This document shows positions 16,965-25,221 of a stretch of DNA of 64,000 nt, piece by piece (within the stretch, counting starts at the first letter, position 1; every line of letters begins with the position of its first letter). Under the pieces are notes generated by a model. It had not been told where the DNA came from, ran no database searches, and saw only the letters and a list, made by a program, of their open reading frames with translations. The DNA comes from CAYUTA01 sp964447605 (GTDB lineage: Bacteria > Bacillota > Clostridia > Christensenellales > CAG-138): assembly GCA_964447605.1 (NCBI GenBank), contig CAYUTA010000006.1:1-64000 (forward strand), given 5' to 3'. A program made the position numbers and the translations under genes.

Positions 16965-17305
16965 ACTCCGTTGCCAAGTCCTGCGGCATACAGCTTGCCG
17001 CAGGACTCATACATACGGTTCTGCGTACACAGCACCACAATATGGCTTTCCTGCGCCAGCTCGATCATTTCCGGCGTGGGGCGCTTGCTGCGCACAAACA
17101 CCAGGCAGCGCATGTCCATCATCATGGCCGTGCGAACCACCTGCGGATTGACCAGTCCCGTCAGCAGCACTGCCTGATCCTTGACATAGGCCAGCACGTC
17201 GCTCATCATGTCGCTCCCGCAGGCGGAAAGCGTCTCCTCCTCCAGCAGTTCCCCACAACAGAGCACCTCTGCGTCGAGCAATTCGGCAATCTGTCGAATT
17301 TTCAT
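16961..17305 (-). CDS. DRTGG-domain protein (first copy)
   Basis: A 114-residue protein starting MKIRQIAELLDAEV. The N-terminal half forms the variable part (CCGELLEEE), then ACGSDMMSDVLAY aligns with the DRTGG signature region, and the C-terminal half VVRTAMMMDMRCLVFV forms the ligand fold. GGAGGG precedes ATG 17305; a longer frame lacks this signal. It follows hndA by 36 bases and overlaps the RsbW-like gene. Probably a small-ligand-binding component of the hydrogenase regulatory module. Confidence 0.75.
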   Translation of the reverse strand: MKIRQIAELLDAEVLCCGELLEEETLSACGSDMMSDVLAYVKDQAVLLTGLVNPQVVRTAMMMDMRCLVFVRSKRPTPEMIELAQESHIVVLCTQNRMYESCGKLYAAGLGNGV

Positions 17306-17341
17306 CCGTTTCCCTCCGTCCGTTACTGGGCGCAAGCGTGG

Positions 17342-17836
17342 TTATCGATATTTGGCGACAATACCCTTGATATCCTCGGGGACAAGACGTCCGTATACCT
17401 CGTCGTCGATCATCAGGACCGGCGCAAGGCCGCAGCAGCCGAGGCAGCGCGTTGCTTCCAGCGTGAAAACGCCGTCCTGCGTGGTGCCGCCCGCCTTTAC
17501 GCCAAGCTCCTTTTCCAATTCATCGAGGATGACCTGCGCGCCCTTGACGTAGCAAGCCGTTCCGAGGCACACGGCAACGCGGTGTTTGCCGGTGGGGTTG
17601 AGCGCAAACTGGGCATAGAACGTGACAACCTGATAAACCTCTTCAAGTGATACGCCCAAGCCCTCGGCGATGATGGTTTGCACCTCGACCGGCAGGTAAC
17701 CGTAGATTTCCTGCGCCTTTTGCAGCACCGGCATCATTGCGCCCTGCGTATCCTTATAGCTGGCGATCACTTCTCTGAGCTGTTTCTCCTGCTCTGCCGT
17801 CCCCTGAAAGGGCACAACAGTCTTTTGCTTTGCCAT
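17342..17836 (-). CDS. hndA: Hydrogenase NuoE/HydC-like [2Fe-2S] subunit
   Basis: A 164-residue thioredoxin-like [2Fe-2S] subunit (NADH dehydrogenase 24 kDa family). It has an N-terminal helical part with GYLPVEVQ and the four-cysteine motif CLGTACYVKGA ... TRCLGCCGLAP. It feeds the NuoF-like HndC in NAD(P)-linked hydrogenases. It is the first gene of the minus-strand operon, with GAGGAGG before the ATG at 17836 and a promoter about 55 bases upstream. The catalytic subunits are separated from it by the regulatory genes. Confidence 0.92.
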   Translation of the reverse strand: MAKQKTVVPFQGTAEQEKQLREVIASYKDTQGAMMPVLQKAQEIYGYLPVEVQTIIAEGLGVSLEEVYQVVTFYAQFALNPTGKHRVAVCLGTACYVKGAQVILDELEKELGVKAGGTTQDGVFTLEATRCLGCCGLAPVLMIDDEVYGRLVPEDIKGIVAKYR

Positions 17837-17889
17837 ATGCGTCCTCCTCGATCGAATGATATGTATGTAGGGGTATATTACCGATGCTC

Positions 17890-17918
17890 ATTATACCATA
17901 TGCGTATGGACAAACCAA
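17890..17918 (-). promoter_or_regulatory. Promoter of the hydrogenase operon
   Basis: On the minus strand TTGGTT (17918-17913) is followed after 17 bases by TATAAT (17895-17890), with a TGG extended -10. The hndA start codon lies 54 bases beyond. Confidence 0.6.
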
Positions 17919-18175
17919 GCAAAAAATAATCTTTTATCGATTTTTTCATATAGGAATCATTTCCTGTCAAAGCAAAAAAAAGACCGCGATTCAGAGCGTT
18001 GTTTTGAAAACCACAGGGACGCGCGCGCAGGCTATCGCCACGCGGCCTCAGCGTACGGTACAAGGCCGCCTCCGCCGATGTTTTCCATCTCGGCACACGC
18101 TTGCTTTTCCGGGTGCGAGGCCGCAGGTTTCTCCCCTCGCGGCGCCGCTTTCGTTACATGATTTCCAGCGCTCTG

Positions 18176-18208
18176 AAAAGGGGCCGCCATTGCTGGTCGG
18201 CCCCTTTT
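18176..18208. terminator. Terminator downstream of the nucleobase permease
   Basis: AAAAGGGGCCG (18176-18186) pairs perfectly with CGGCCCCTTTT (18198-18208) around an 11-base loop. It lies 52 bases past the permease stop and its A/U-ended stem suits termination on either strand. Confidence 0.75.
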
Positions 18209-18260
18209 CGTTTTGAAACGAGAAATGGAGTGCTTGGGGTATTTGGGAAACCGGTTATGC

Positions 18261-19538
18261 TTACAGGTCCACCCCGGTGAACTCGTAGTCCTTGCCCGGC
18301 AGCAACGCGTTTACAAGAACGCCAACCACCGCGGCAACCGCCAGGCCGCCGAAGGACAGCGGGCCAATCGCCAGCGGCGCCGCATTGAAGCCGAGACCGC
18401 AGACCAGAATCAACGCCGCGACAAGGACGTTTCTCATGTTCTTAAAGTCCACCTTGTTCTCCACGATGGTACGGATACCGGTTGCGGAGATCATGCCGTA
18501 GAGCACGACCGACACGCCGCCGATGATCGACCACGGAATCGTGTTGATGAACGCGTCGAAGATTGCGACAAACGAGAGGATGATCGTCATGCAGGCAGCG
18601 ATAAACATGACCTTCGGGTCATACACCCTGGTCAGCGCGACAACGCCGGTGTTCTCGGAATACGTCGTGTTGGCCGGTCCACCGAGGCAGCCCGCAATCG
18701 ACGTTGCGATACCGTCGCCAAGCAGCGTGCGGGTGAGGCCCGGGTCGGCGATGAAGTTCTTGCCGCAGGTCGCGCCGATGGCGCAGATGTCGCCGATGTG
18801 CTCGATCATGGCCGCAAGCGCAACCACGACGAATGTGACAATCGCGCCGATCTCAAACTTTGGCAGGAAGAACGGCGGCACCGAAACAATGGCCGCGCCC
18901 TGCAGGCTTGAGAAGTCCACCCAGGGCAGCCCGAACAGATTCGGGTTGATCAGGGTGATGATGCAGCCGATGATGTATGCGCCGAAGATACCGATGAGGA
19001 TCGGCAGGATCTTGATCATGCCCTTGCCAAACAGGTTGACGCAGATGATGATCGCAATGGCGATGATTGCCAGAATCCAGTTGGCCGACGCACTCGAGAT
19101 GCCGGTCGGAGCAAGGATCAGACCGATGAGGATGATGATCGGGCCTGTAACCACGGGCGGGAAAAGGCGCATGACGCGCTTGGGCCCGAAGACCTGGAAC
19201 AGGATGGCCAGAATCACATACACAGCGCCCGCGCACACAACGCCGCCGGTTGCATACGGCAGCATCGCCGGATCTCCGTTTGCTACGGATGCAAACGCAC
19301 CGAGGAACGCAAACGAGGAGCCCAGGAATACGGGAATCTTCCGCTTGGTGATGAAAAAGAACCAGAGCGTACCGATGCCGGCGCAGAACAGCGTTACGGC
19401 TACGGACAGACCCGTGAGCAAGGGGACGAGCACCGTGGCGCCGAACATGGCAAAGACGTGCTGGAGGCCGAGAATGAGCATTTTGCCCGTTCCAAGCTCT
19501 TTAAAGCCATCATAAATGCCTTCAACTTTGTTTTCCAT
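18261..19538 (-). CDS. Uracil/xanthine permease (NCS2 family)
   Basis: A 425-residue membrane protein with about 12-14 helices that takes up a nucleobase, probably with protons. NCS2 features include GLQHVFAMFGATVLVP near residue 24-39, the substrate-region ALAAMIEHIGD and the GGPANTTYSENTG signature about residue 280. The last is typical of the UraA/PyrP branch, so uracil or a related pyrimidine is as likely as xanthine. AGGAGG precedes the ATG at 19538. It follows the molybdenum hydroxylase genes on the same strand but has its own promoter and a folded leader, so uptake and hydroxylation may be regulated together by the base. Confidence 0.88.
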   Translation of the reverse strand: MENKVEGIYDGFKELGTGKMLILGLQHVFAMFGATVLVPLLTGLSVAVTLFCAGIGTLWFFFITKRKIPVFLGSSFAFLGAFASVANGDPAMLPYATGGVVCAGAVYVILAILFQVFGPKRVMRLFPPVVTGPIIILIGLILAPTGISSASANWILAIIAIAIIICVNLFGKGMIKILPILIGIFGAYIIGCIITLINPNLFGLPWVDFSSLQGAAIVSVPPFFLPKFEIGAIVTFVVVALAAMIEHIGDICAIGATCGKNFIADPGLTRTLLGDGIATSIAGCLGGPANTTYSENTGVVALTRVYDPKVMFIAACMTIILSFVAIFDAFINTIPWSIIGGVSVVLYGMISATGIRTIVENKVDFKNMRNVLVAALILVCGLGFNAAPLAIGPLSFGGLAVAAVVGVLVNALLPGKDYEFTGVDL

Positions 19539-19548
19539 TGAATTACCT

Positions 19549-19772
19549 CCTAATAAATTTGATTAGGTCTCCATTTCTCCCGTTATATCAAGAGCTTGCG
19601 CCCTATGATACCGTTTTGACGATACGCTTTCCCCTCCCGAGGGAAAGCGTCGGATTTGTATATAAGCACAATTTTCGAGCCGAGATTAAGAATTTTCCAG
19701 ATAGGGTGTTTACTCTGCCTTGCGGTTATCACCCGGTAAGAGGAGGGGGGGCAATCCCCCATCCCGCTTACC
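19549..19772 (-). promoter_or_regulatory. Structured 5' leader of the permease gene, riboswitch candidate
   Basis: The leader folds into successive hairpins on the minus strand: GGTAAG/CTTACC with an inner G/C stem (19772-19735); a perfect 10-pair stem of ACGCTTTCCC with GGGAAAGCGT (19650-19624); a stem closed by TATCA/TGATA with a GCAA tetraloop (19610-19586); and CCTAAT/ATTAGG (19567-19549), whose 3' side overlaps the AGGAGG ribosome site. I do not recognise a known riboswitch class. The last stem could mask translation. Confidence 0.5.
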
Positions 19773-19777
19773 AAGTA

Positions 19778-19806
19778 ATTATACAACATTATTTGTTGTT
19801 TGTCAC
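19778..19806 (-). promoter_or_regulatory. Promoter for the permease leader
   Basis: GTGACA (19806-19801), 17 bases, TATAAT (19783-19778) on the minus strand. It overlaps the 3' end of xdhA and would start the 230-base leader. Confidence 0.5.
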
Positions 19807-22134
19807 CCCTTTTCGTTCGCGCAGCGCCGCAAGCACGTCGTCCGGCGTGATCGGCATGCGGTTGAAACGTACGCCGATGGCATTGTATACGGCGTTTGCA
19901 ATGGCCGGCGCGCCGGGTACCATCAACGGCTCTCCGACGCCGCGCGCGCCGTAAGGCCCGGTGGGTTCCGCATGCTCGACGTACTTCACGATCATCTCGG
20001 GGATATCGTCGGCGGTCGGGATCTTGTAATCGACAAAGGATTTATTGAGCACCTTGCCATCCTTGAGCTTGAGCTCTTCAAAGATCGCCGTGCCGAGCGC
20101 CTGCACCATCGCGCCCTCGCTCTGTGCGCAGAACAGCGCCGGATTGATCACCTTACCTGCGTCAAAGCAGCTGGCCATCTTCAACACCTTGATATGCCCG
20201 GTCTCGGTATCCACCTCGACCTCGGCGCCGTTGACGCCCATCGTCCAGAACGCCGCCGGATGATGCTTGGCAACGCCCGTCTTCTTATCGGTATTGATAT
20301 TGTTCTCGAGCGTGAACGAACCGACGCCGATGGCCGGGCCGCCGTAGCCGGAGCCGTCATCAAACGCAACGCCAAGCGCAAAGTCGGAGATCGGCAGCCG
20401 GCGCTCAGGGTAAATCCTATGCATCACATAGCCGTCCTCGAACTTTAGGTCGCGCTTGACCGCGCCCATCTTGACCTGCGCAAGGTCAAGCACCTTATCG
20501 ACCAGATCCTCCGCCGCCAGCTTCACCGCATTGCCCGCACAGTAGGTGGTGCGGCTTGCGACCGTCTGCCACTCGTACGGGGTATGGTCGGTATCGCCGG
20601 AGCAGAACGTGATCTTGTCGGGCGAAACGGAGAGCACCTCTGCCGCGATCTGGGGCAGCACGGTGGCCGCGCCCTGACCGATCTCCTGTCCGCTGCTCAT
20701 AAGGAAGAACGTACCGTCCTCGTTCATGCGGATGATGGCGGCGCTGCCCGCGTTGGTGGGCATGGAGGGCGATTTCCAGCCGCTGGCAATGCCCTTCGCG
20801 CGAATTCTAGTCGGGCTTCCCGTCGGTTCGCAGGGCTTGTCGTACTCGATGTCCTTGAGAACGGTTTCAAGGCATTCCTGGAAGCCCGCAACGTCCATGC
20901 GTTCGCCCATACCGGTGTGGCCGCCGGGGCGCAGGCCGTTGATGCGGCGGAGCTCCACCTCCGATATCCCCATTTCCTTTGCAATTTCATCGACATTCTG
21001 TTCGATGGCAAAGTGGATTTCACACATACCGAAGCCGCGGTACGGGCCGCCGACCGGATGGTTGGTATAGACGCAGTAGCTGTCCGTCCAGACGTTGTCG
21101 ACGTCATACGGACCGGCGGAGGCCCATCCGCCCGCTTTGGTGATGTTTACGCCATACTCGGTGTAGGCGCCGCCGTCCCAGATGAAGTCGTTCTTCACGC
21201 CGAGAATCTTACCGTCGTTTCGCATGGCTGTCTTGATGGTGGCGTGCATGCCCTGCCGTACATACGCGTTGACAAACTCGTCCTCGCGGGTATACACCAG
21301 CTTGACCGGGCGGCCCGCGCAGTGCCTGGCAAGCGGAATCACGATGCCCTCGAGCGTAGTGCCGGCCTTGCTGCCAAACCCGCCGCCCACCGTGGGCGAG
21401 ATGACGCGGATTTTGTTGAGCGGCATGGCAAACGCCACCGAAAGCGCCTGACGTACCGCGTACGGAGACTGGCAGCTCGCCCAGACGGTCAGCTTGCCGT
21501 CGGCCTCGTACTTGGCCATGCAGGCGTGCGGCTCAAGCGGCACATGCTGTACGTGCGGGATATAGTAGCTATGCTCGAATACCTTGTCGGCCTTCCTGCA
21601 TGCCTCGTCGAAATCGCCCTTGCGCAACACATAGTGATGCGAGATGTTTGTCCCCGGCACCGGGTAGAAGATCGGCGCGACCTTGTAGCTGCCCAACTCC
21701 GGATGGATGACGGGCGCATCGGGCTTCATGCCCTCCACGGCGTTGGTCACCGCGGGAAGTTCCTCGTACTTGACCTTGATGAGGTCGCACGCAGCCTGCG
21801 CAATCTCCGGCGTTTCCGCCGCAACGGCCGCAACGGCCTCGCCCATGTATTTGGCGGTATCGCCCGGCTTTGCCATGAAATAGCGGTCTTCGAGATACAG
21901 GCCCGCGCGGTTTGGATATTCATCGCCGCAGATGCAGCAGCGCACGCCCGGCAGCTTTTTCGCCTCCGTCATGTCGACGGAAAGAATCCTGGCATGGGCA
22001 TAGGGGCTGCGCACGCACTGGGCGTACAGCATGCGCGGCAGATGGATATCGTCGACATACTCGGCGGCGCCGGTGACCTTTTTAATCGCGTCGGAACGCT
22101 GGTAGGCCTTGCCCACATGCTTGAGCTCTTCCAT
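19789..22134 (-). CDS. xdhA: Molybdenum hydroxylase large subunit (XdhA-like)
   Basis: A 781-residue molybdopterin-binding subunit of the xanthine dehydrogenase family, which hydroxylates a C-H of an N-heterocycle or aldehyde using water. Visible motifs: GGGFGSK (about 245), GPYRGFGMCE for cofactor and substrate contact (about 355), and the catalytic-Glu motif GVGEPLMVPG near the C-terminus. ATG 22134 is preceded by GGAGG and overlaps the xdhC stop; GTG at 22137 is an alternative. It is the last gene of the xdhBCA unit. Family members act on many purines and other rings, so xanthine is only one candidate. Confidence 0.9.
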   Translation of the reverse strand: MEELKHVGKAYQRSDAIKKVTGAAEYVDDIHLPRMLYAQCVRSPYAHARILSVDMTEAKKLPGVRCCICGDEYPNRAGLYLEDRYFMAKPGDTAKYMGEAVAAVAAETPEIAQAACDLIKVKYEELPAVTNAVEGMKPDAPVIHPELGSYKVAPIFYPVPGTNISHHYVLRKGDFDEACRKADKVFEHSYYIPHVQHVPLEPHACMAKYEADGKLTVWASCQSPYAVRQALSVAFAMPLNKIRVISPTVGGGFGSKAGTTLEGIVIPLARHCAGRPVKLVYTREDEFVNAYVRQGMHATIKTAMRNDGKILGVKNDFIWDGGAYTEYGVNITKAGGWASAGPYDVDNVWTDSYCVYTNHPVGGPYRGFGMCEIHFAIEQNVDEIAKEMGISEVELRRINGLRPGGHTGMGERMDVAGFQECLETVLKDIEYDKPCEPTGSPTRIRAKGIASGWKSPSMPTNAGSAAIIRMNEDGTFFLMSSGQEIGQGAATVLPQIAAEVLSVSPDKITFCSGDTDHTPYEWQTVASRTTYCAGNAVKLAAEDLVDKVLDLAQVKMGAVKRDLKFEDGYVMHRIYPERRLPISDFALGVAFDDGSGYGGPAIGVGSFTLENNINTDKKTGVAKHHPAAFWTMGVNGAEVEVDTETGHIKVLKMASCFDAGKVINPALFCAQSEGAMVQALGTAIFEELKLKDGKVLNKSFVDYKIPTADDIPEMIVKYVEHAEPTGPYGARGVGEPLMVPGAPAIANAVYNAIGVRFNRMPITPDDVLAALRERKGVTNNK

Positions 22135-22625
22135 CACTTTGCGCCTCCTTTCGCTTGGCTCTGGTTGGCCACGTCCTCGATGGCCTCAATGATGCGGATA
22201 TACCCCGTGCAGCGGCACAGGTTGCCGGAGATGGCGCTTTTAATCTCGTCGCGCGTGGGATGTGGGTTCTCGTTGAGCAGCGCCGTGCCGGACATGACGA
22301 AGCCCGGGGTGCAAAAACCGCACTGCAGCGCCGCATGGTCGACAAACGCCTTTTGCAGCGGCGAAAGGTTGCCGTCGCGGTCGGCGATGCCCTCGATGGT
22401 GGTGATGTGCATGCCGTCCATTTCCGGCGCCAGCACAAGGCAGGCGTTGATGGGCTTGCCGTCGACAATGACCGTGCAGGCGCCGCATTCACCCGCGCCG
22501 CAGCCGACCTTGGTGCCGGTTAAGTGCAGTTCGTCTCGGATAACGTTGAGCATGGTACGGTTTGCCGGCACATCCAGCTCCACCGGTTCATCGTTGACGT
22601 AGAACTTCACAGGATACTTCTTCAT
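22134..22625 (-). CDS. xdhC: Molybdenum hydroxylase [2Fe-2S] subunit (XdhC-like)
   Basis: A 163-residue two-cluster iron-sulfur subunit. The first [2Fe-2S] site is GCGAGECGACTV plus a cysteine in INACLVLA; the second is CGFCTPGF with NLCRCTGYI. It passes electrons from the molybdenum centre to the FAD subunit. ATG 22625 or the overlapping GTG 22631 could start it; both sit after GGAGGAGG. It overlaps xdhB upstream and xdhA downstream. A paralogue lies at 63253-63729. Confidence 0.92.
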   Translation of the reverse strand: MKKYPVKFYVNDEPVELDVPANRTMLNVIRDELHLTGTKVGCGAGECGACTVIVDGKPINACLVLAPEMDGMHITTIEGIADRDGNLSPLQKAFVDHAALQCGFCTPGFVMSGTALLNENPHPTRDEIKSAISGNLCRCTGYIRIIEAIEDVANQSQAKGGAK

Positions 22626-22627
22626 GC

Positions 22628-23479
22628 TCACTTCGCCTCCTCCTTTCCGCTGAGCGTACGCAGACCGCCACGCACCAGCGACCCGACCACGTCAAGCCGG
22701 TACGCCTTGGACGCGCGCACGTCGTCGATGGGCGATACCTCGGTGCACGCAAGCTGCGCGGCCTCCTCAATTAGCCTGTCGTCGAGCGCCCTGCCCTTCA
22801 GCAACGCCTCGGTCTTTTTCAGGCGCACGGGCGTAGGCGCGACTGCGCCGAACGCAAGCCGGTATTCGCCGTTGACCAGCGCCACAGTGGAGCAAATGGT
22901 CGAAAGATCGACCTCCCTACGCCGCGCCACCTTGGTGAATATCCCCTTGGTTCCCTCTACGTACGGAACCTTGATGGCGGTGACGATTTCATCCGGCCGC
23001 AACACGGTTTTTCGCACGAATGTAATGAATTCCGTGATCGGAACCTCGCGCTTGCCCGCCTTACCCTCGATGCAGACGGTTGCATCCAGCGCATACAGCG
23101 GCGTGCCCGTATCGCACAACGGCGACGCGTTGATAATGTTTCCTGCGCAGGTGGCGCGGTTACGCACCTGCTTGCTGCCAAGCGACAGCGCCGCCTCGGA
23201 CAGGAACGGGTAATACGCCTTGACGTCGGCGTGTCCGCCCAATTCGTTGGCCGTGACGCACGCGCCAATTTTCAGTCCGTCCGCCTTGCTGAACGCGATG
23301 CCGTACAGTTCGGGAATCCCCTTGATATCGATGATGTAATCCGGCTGAATCAGGCGCTCGCGCAGCTGAATTACAATGTCCGTACCGCCGTTATACACCA
23401 CGGCGGCGGCGCCATATTGCTCCCGGAGCGCAATGGCCTCGCCGATGGTCTTCGGCTGTAAAAATTCAAACTCGTTCAT
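22628..23479 (-). CDS. xdhB: Molybdenum hydroxylase FAD subunit (XdhB-like)
   Basis: A 283-residue FAD-binding subunit (CO dehydrogenase medium-chain family). The FAD-pyrophosphate motif VVYNGGTDI is at about 28-36, and RNRATCAGNIINASPLCD near 102-119 is the second FAD motif. The C-terminal CODH-C domain follows. GGAGGG precedes ATG 23479, which is a better start than the longer frame. It is the first of the three hydroxylase genes, following a small membrane protein gene by 57 bases. Confidence 0.92.
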   Translation of the reverse strand: MNEFEFLQPKTIGEAIALREQYGAAAVVYNGGTDIVIQLRERLIQPDYIIDIKGIPELYGIAFSKADGLKIGACVTANELGGHADVKAYYPFLSEAALSLGSKQVRNRATCAGNIINASPLCDTGTPLYALDATVCIEGKAGKREVPITEFITFVRKTVLRPDEIVTAIKVPYVEGTKGIFTKVARRREVDLSTICSTVALVNGEYRLAFGAVAPTPVRLKKTEALLKGRALDDRLIEEAAQLACTEVSPIDDVRASKAYRLDVVGSLVRGGLRTLSGKEEAK

Positions 23480-23536
23480 TCGCAACCCTCCAAAAACGAC
23501 TGTGTGTCCAAACGGCCGCATCGCGTGTTGAAGACG

Positions 23537-24079
23537 CTATGCAACCGCAATCTCCGCCTTGCAGTCCTCCGAAACAATGGCCGCAAGCGTGGTGTTGCGC
23601 AGAAATTTCTGCCGGTTGAGGTAGGAGGTAAAATGCTCCAGATCCTCTTTTGTCTTAAGCTTCGCCGGGTCGTCGACAAAGCTGAAAAACAGGTTGGTCA
23701 GGTCGTAGCAGTGGTTGAGCACCGCGTTATATTTCTTTCCGACCAGGTTGACGGTTGTAAGCAGCGCCTGCGCCTCGTCGCGCAGCGTGTACATAACGTG
23801 CAGACGTTCCAAGATATATTCGTCCACACCCCGGTCAAACAGGGCGCGGATTTGCTCCGGCTGCCGCTCGCCCGGCAAAACGCATATCGTCCCGCCCTCC
23901 GTTTGGTCATAGCGGAGCGCGTCCGCCACGTCGGTCGTCGGCAGCGCATGGTCGTATGCCTCGCAAAACGCCCTTGCAAAGCGGTCGGTATACGTTTGCA
24001 GCCGCCTGACGCGCCGCTGGGACAAGAGCCAGAAAAGAACCGCCAGGCCGCCGACTATGACGATGGCAAGCATTTGCAT
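23537..24079 (-). CDS. Unknown single-pass membrane protein
   Basis: A 180-residue protein with one N-terminal membrane helix (MLAIVIVGGLAVLFWLL) and a cytoplasmic, mostly helical domain rich in charged residues (FARAFCEAYDHALPTTD, DEYILERLHVMYTLRDE). No catalytic motif is recognised. GGAGGG precedes ATG 24079. It lies between the cyclase-family gene and xdhB on the same strand, so it is probably cotranscribed with them. It may anchor or scaffold the pathway enzymes at the membrane; this is inference from position only. Confidence 0.6.
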   Translation of the reverse strand: MQMLAIVIVGGLAVLFWLLSQRRVRRLQTYTDRFARAFCEAYDHALPTTDVADALRYDQTEGGTICVLPGERQPEQIRALFDRGVDEYILERLHVMYTLRDEAQALLTTVNLVGKKYNAVLNHCYDLTNLFFSFVDDPAKLKTKEDLEHFTSYLNRQKFLRNTTLAAIVSEDCKAEIAVA

Positions 24080-24160
24080 GCGTTTCCCTCCATGTGTTTT
24101 ATTAAATGGAAGAACAGGCGGCCATGCTGCACAGCCCGACCGCCTGTTTGTCAACCAAGG

Positions 24161-24961
24161 TTACGCATCCTCAAAGCCGTCGAACGCCACGACGCGGGAA
24201 ATGCAGCTTTCGCCGTCAACGAGCTTCCACGGGAAGATGCCGATGACGCAGCGCTTGTTGCTGAGCTTTTCAATATCTCCGCCCAGGCATTCGGCATGAA
24301 TGGCCTCGTAGGGCTTGCAGAACAGCTCAATGTGCATGGCCTGATAATGATCCGGCCACGGATAGATTTCTTCAAGGGTCTTTCCATACCTTTCCTGGAA
24401 GAGCTTGTCGCACTTGACGGCCTCCCGCGGCTCCCAGTCACGGATCTTGGTGTTCATCGGATGGTCCGCGCTGCCGCAGTCCACGCCGATCCACTTGATC
24501 TTCTTGTCGCGCACCCACTGCACGAACTCCAGCGACGGGCCGGGGTGGCGCAGCATGTAGCGGCGCTCGTCGGCGGTCGGGGAATCCCAGCCGTAGATAT
24601 GGTAGCCGGTATTGATGACGAGGATGTCGCCCTCGCGCACTTCCACACGCTTTTCAATGTCCTCCGGCGTATAGATGCCGAAATCCTCGGCCTGATCGGA
24701 CAGATCGACCACAACGCCGGGCGCGCAGAGCTTGGTCAGCTCCAGCGCGGCCATATCGCGGCCTGCCGTGTCAAAGTGCAGCGGGCCGTCCAGGTGCGTG
24801 CCGACATGATTGGAGTGCGTCATCAACTGACCGTTGGCGCCGTTGGGCGCAAGGCGCTTAAAGAACTTCATTTGCAGCGGCTCATAGGTCGGCCACGGCG
24901 GCGTATTGATGCCAATCGGAATCGTCAGATCATACATTTTGATATCAGACCATTTGCTCAT
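24161..24961 (-). CDS. Cyclase-family metal-dependent hydrolase
   Basis: A 266-residue member of the cyclase family (kynurenine formamidase/isatin hydrolase group). The metal-binding signature HVGTHLDGPLHF is at about residues 50-61 and further likely ligands lie in DCGSADHP and later His/Glu residues. Known members hydrolyse cyclic or N-formyl amides with Mn or Zn. ATG 24961 follows AGGAGG. It is the first gene after an internal promoter and precedes the molybdenum hydroxylase genes, so it plausibly opens the ring of the hydroxylated product. The exact substrate is unknown. Confidence 0.85.
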   Translation of the reverse strand: MSKWSDIKMYDLTIPIGINTPPWPTYEPLQMKFFKRLAPNGANGQLMTHSNHVGTHLDGPLHFDTAGRDMAALELTKLCAPGVVVDLSDQAEDFGIYTPEDIEKRVEVREGDILVINTGYHIYGWDSPTADERRYMLRHPGPSLEFVQWVRDKKIKWIGVDCGSADHPMNTKIRDWEPREAVKCDKLFQERYGKTLEEIYPWPDHYQAMHIELFCKPYEAIHAECLGGDIEKLSNKRCVIGIFPWKLVDGESCISRVVAFDGFEDA

Positions 24962-25119
24962 TGTTATTGCCTCCTGATAGATAGTTTGGATTTGTCTATT
25001 GAAACCCCGTGTTACAGGGACATCAACCGAAAACCTGTTCAACCGGGCCTTACGACGCCCTTCTTGCATCATACGCGGGATCGATGCGTTTCATTTGTAA
25101 CAATCATACTTATAGTTAA

Positions 25120-25147
25120 ATTTTATCACTCTAAAATGAAATGTCAA
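25120..25147 (-). promoter_or_regulatory. Internal promoter before the cyclase gene
   Basis: TTGACA (25147-25142), 16 bases, TAAAAT (25125-25120) on the minus strand. TTTCATTT (25090-25097) and AAATGAAA (25134-25141) form an inverted repeat around the -10 and may be an operator. A GC-rich hairpin at about 25167-25203 follows the upstream gene's end. Confidence 0.6.
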
Positions 25148-25221
25148 GCATCTGCGGACGCCGTTCCCGCCCGCCGTGCAAATAATGGCCGCGGCGGACG
25201 GGTACGAACCTGGTTGTTTGT

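Larger units (their letters stand above)
17837..18260. other. Gene-free gap between hydrogenase operon and permease
   Basis: Holds the hydrogenase promoter and the terminator annotated separately. The sequence between them (about 17937-18170) shows no gene, and I see no clear Rex-type operator, only a short CCATA-CGCA-TATGG repeat between the promoter hexamers. Confidence 0.5.

Noticed and set aside
20584..22602. 672-codon open frame antisense to xdhA/xdhC
   Set aside because: Shadow of two well-supported genes; the translated protein is low in recognisable structure.
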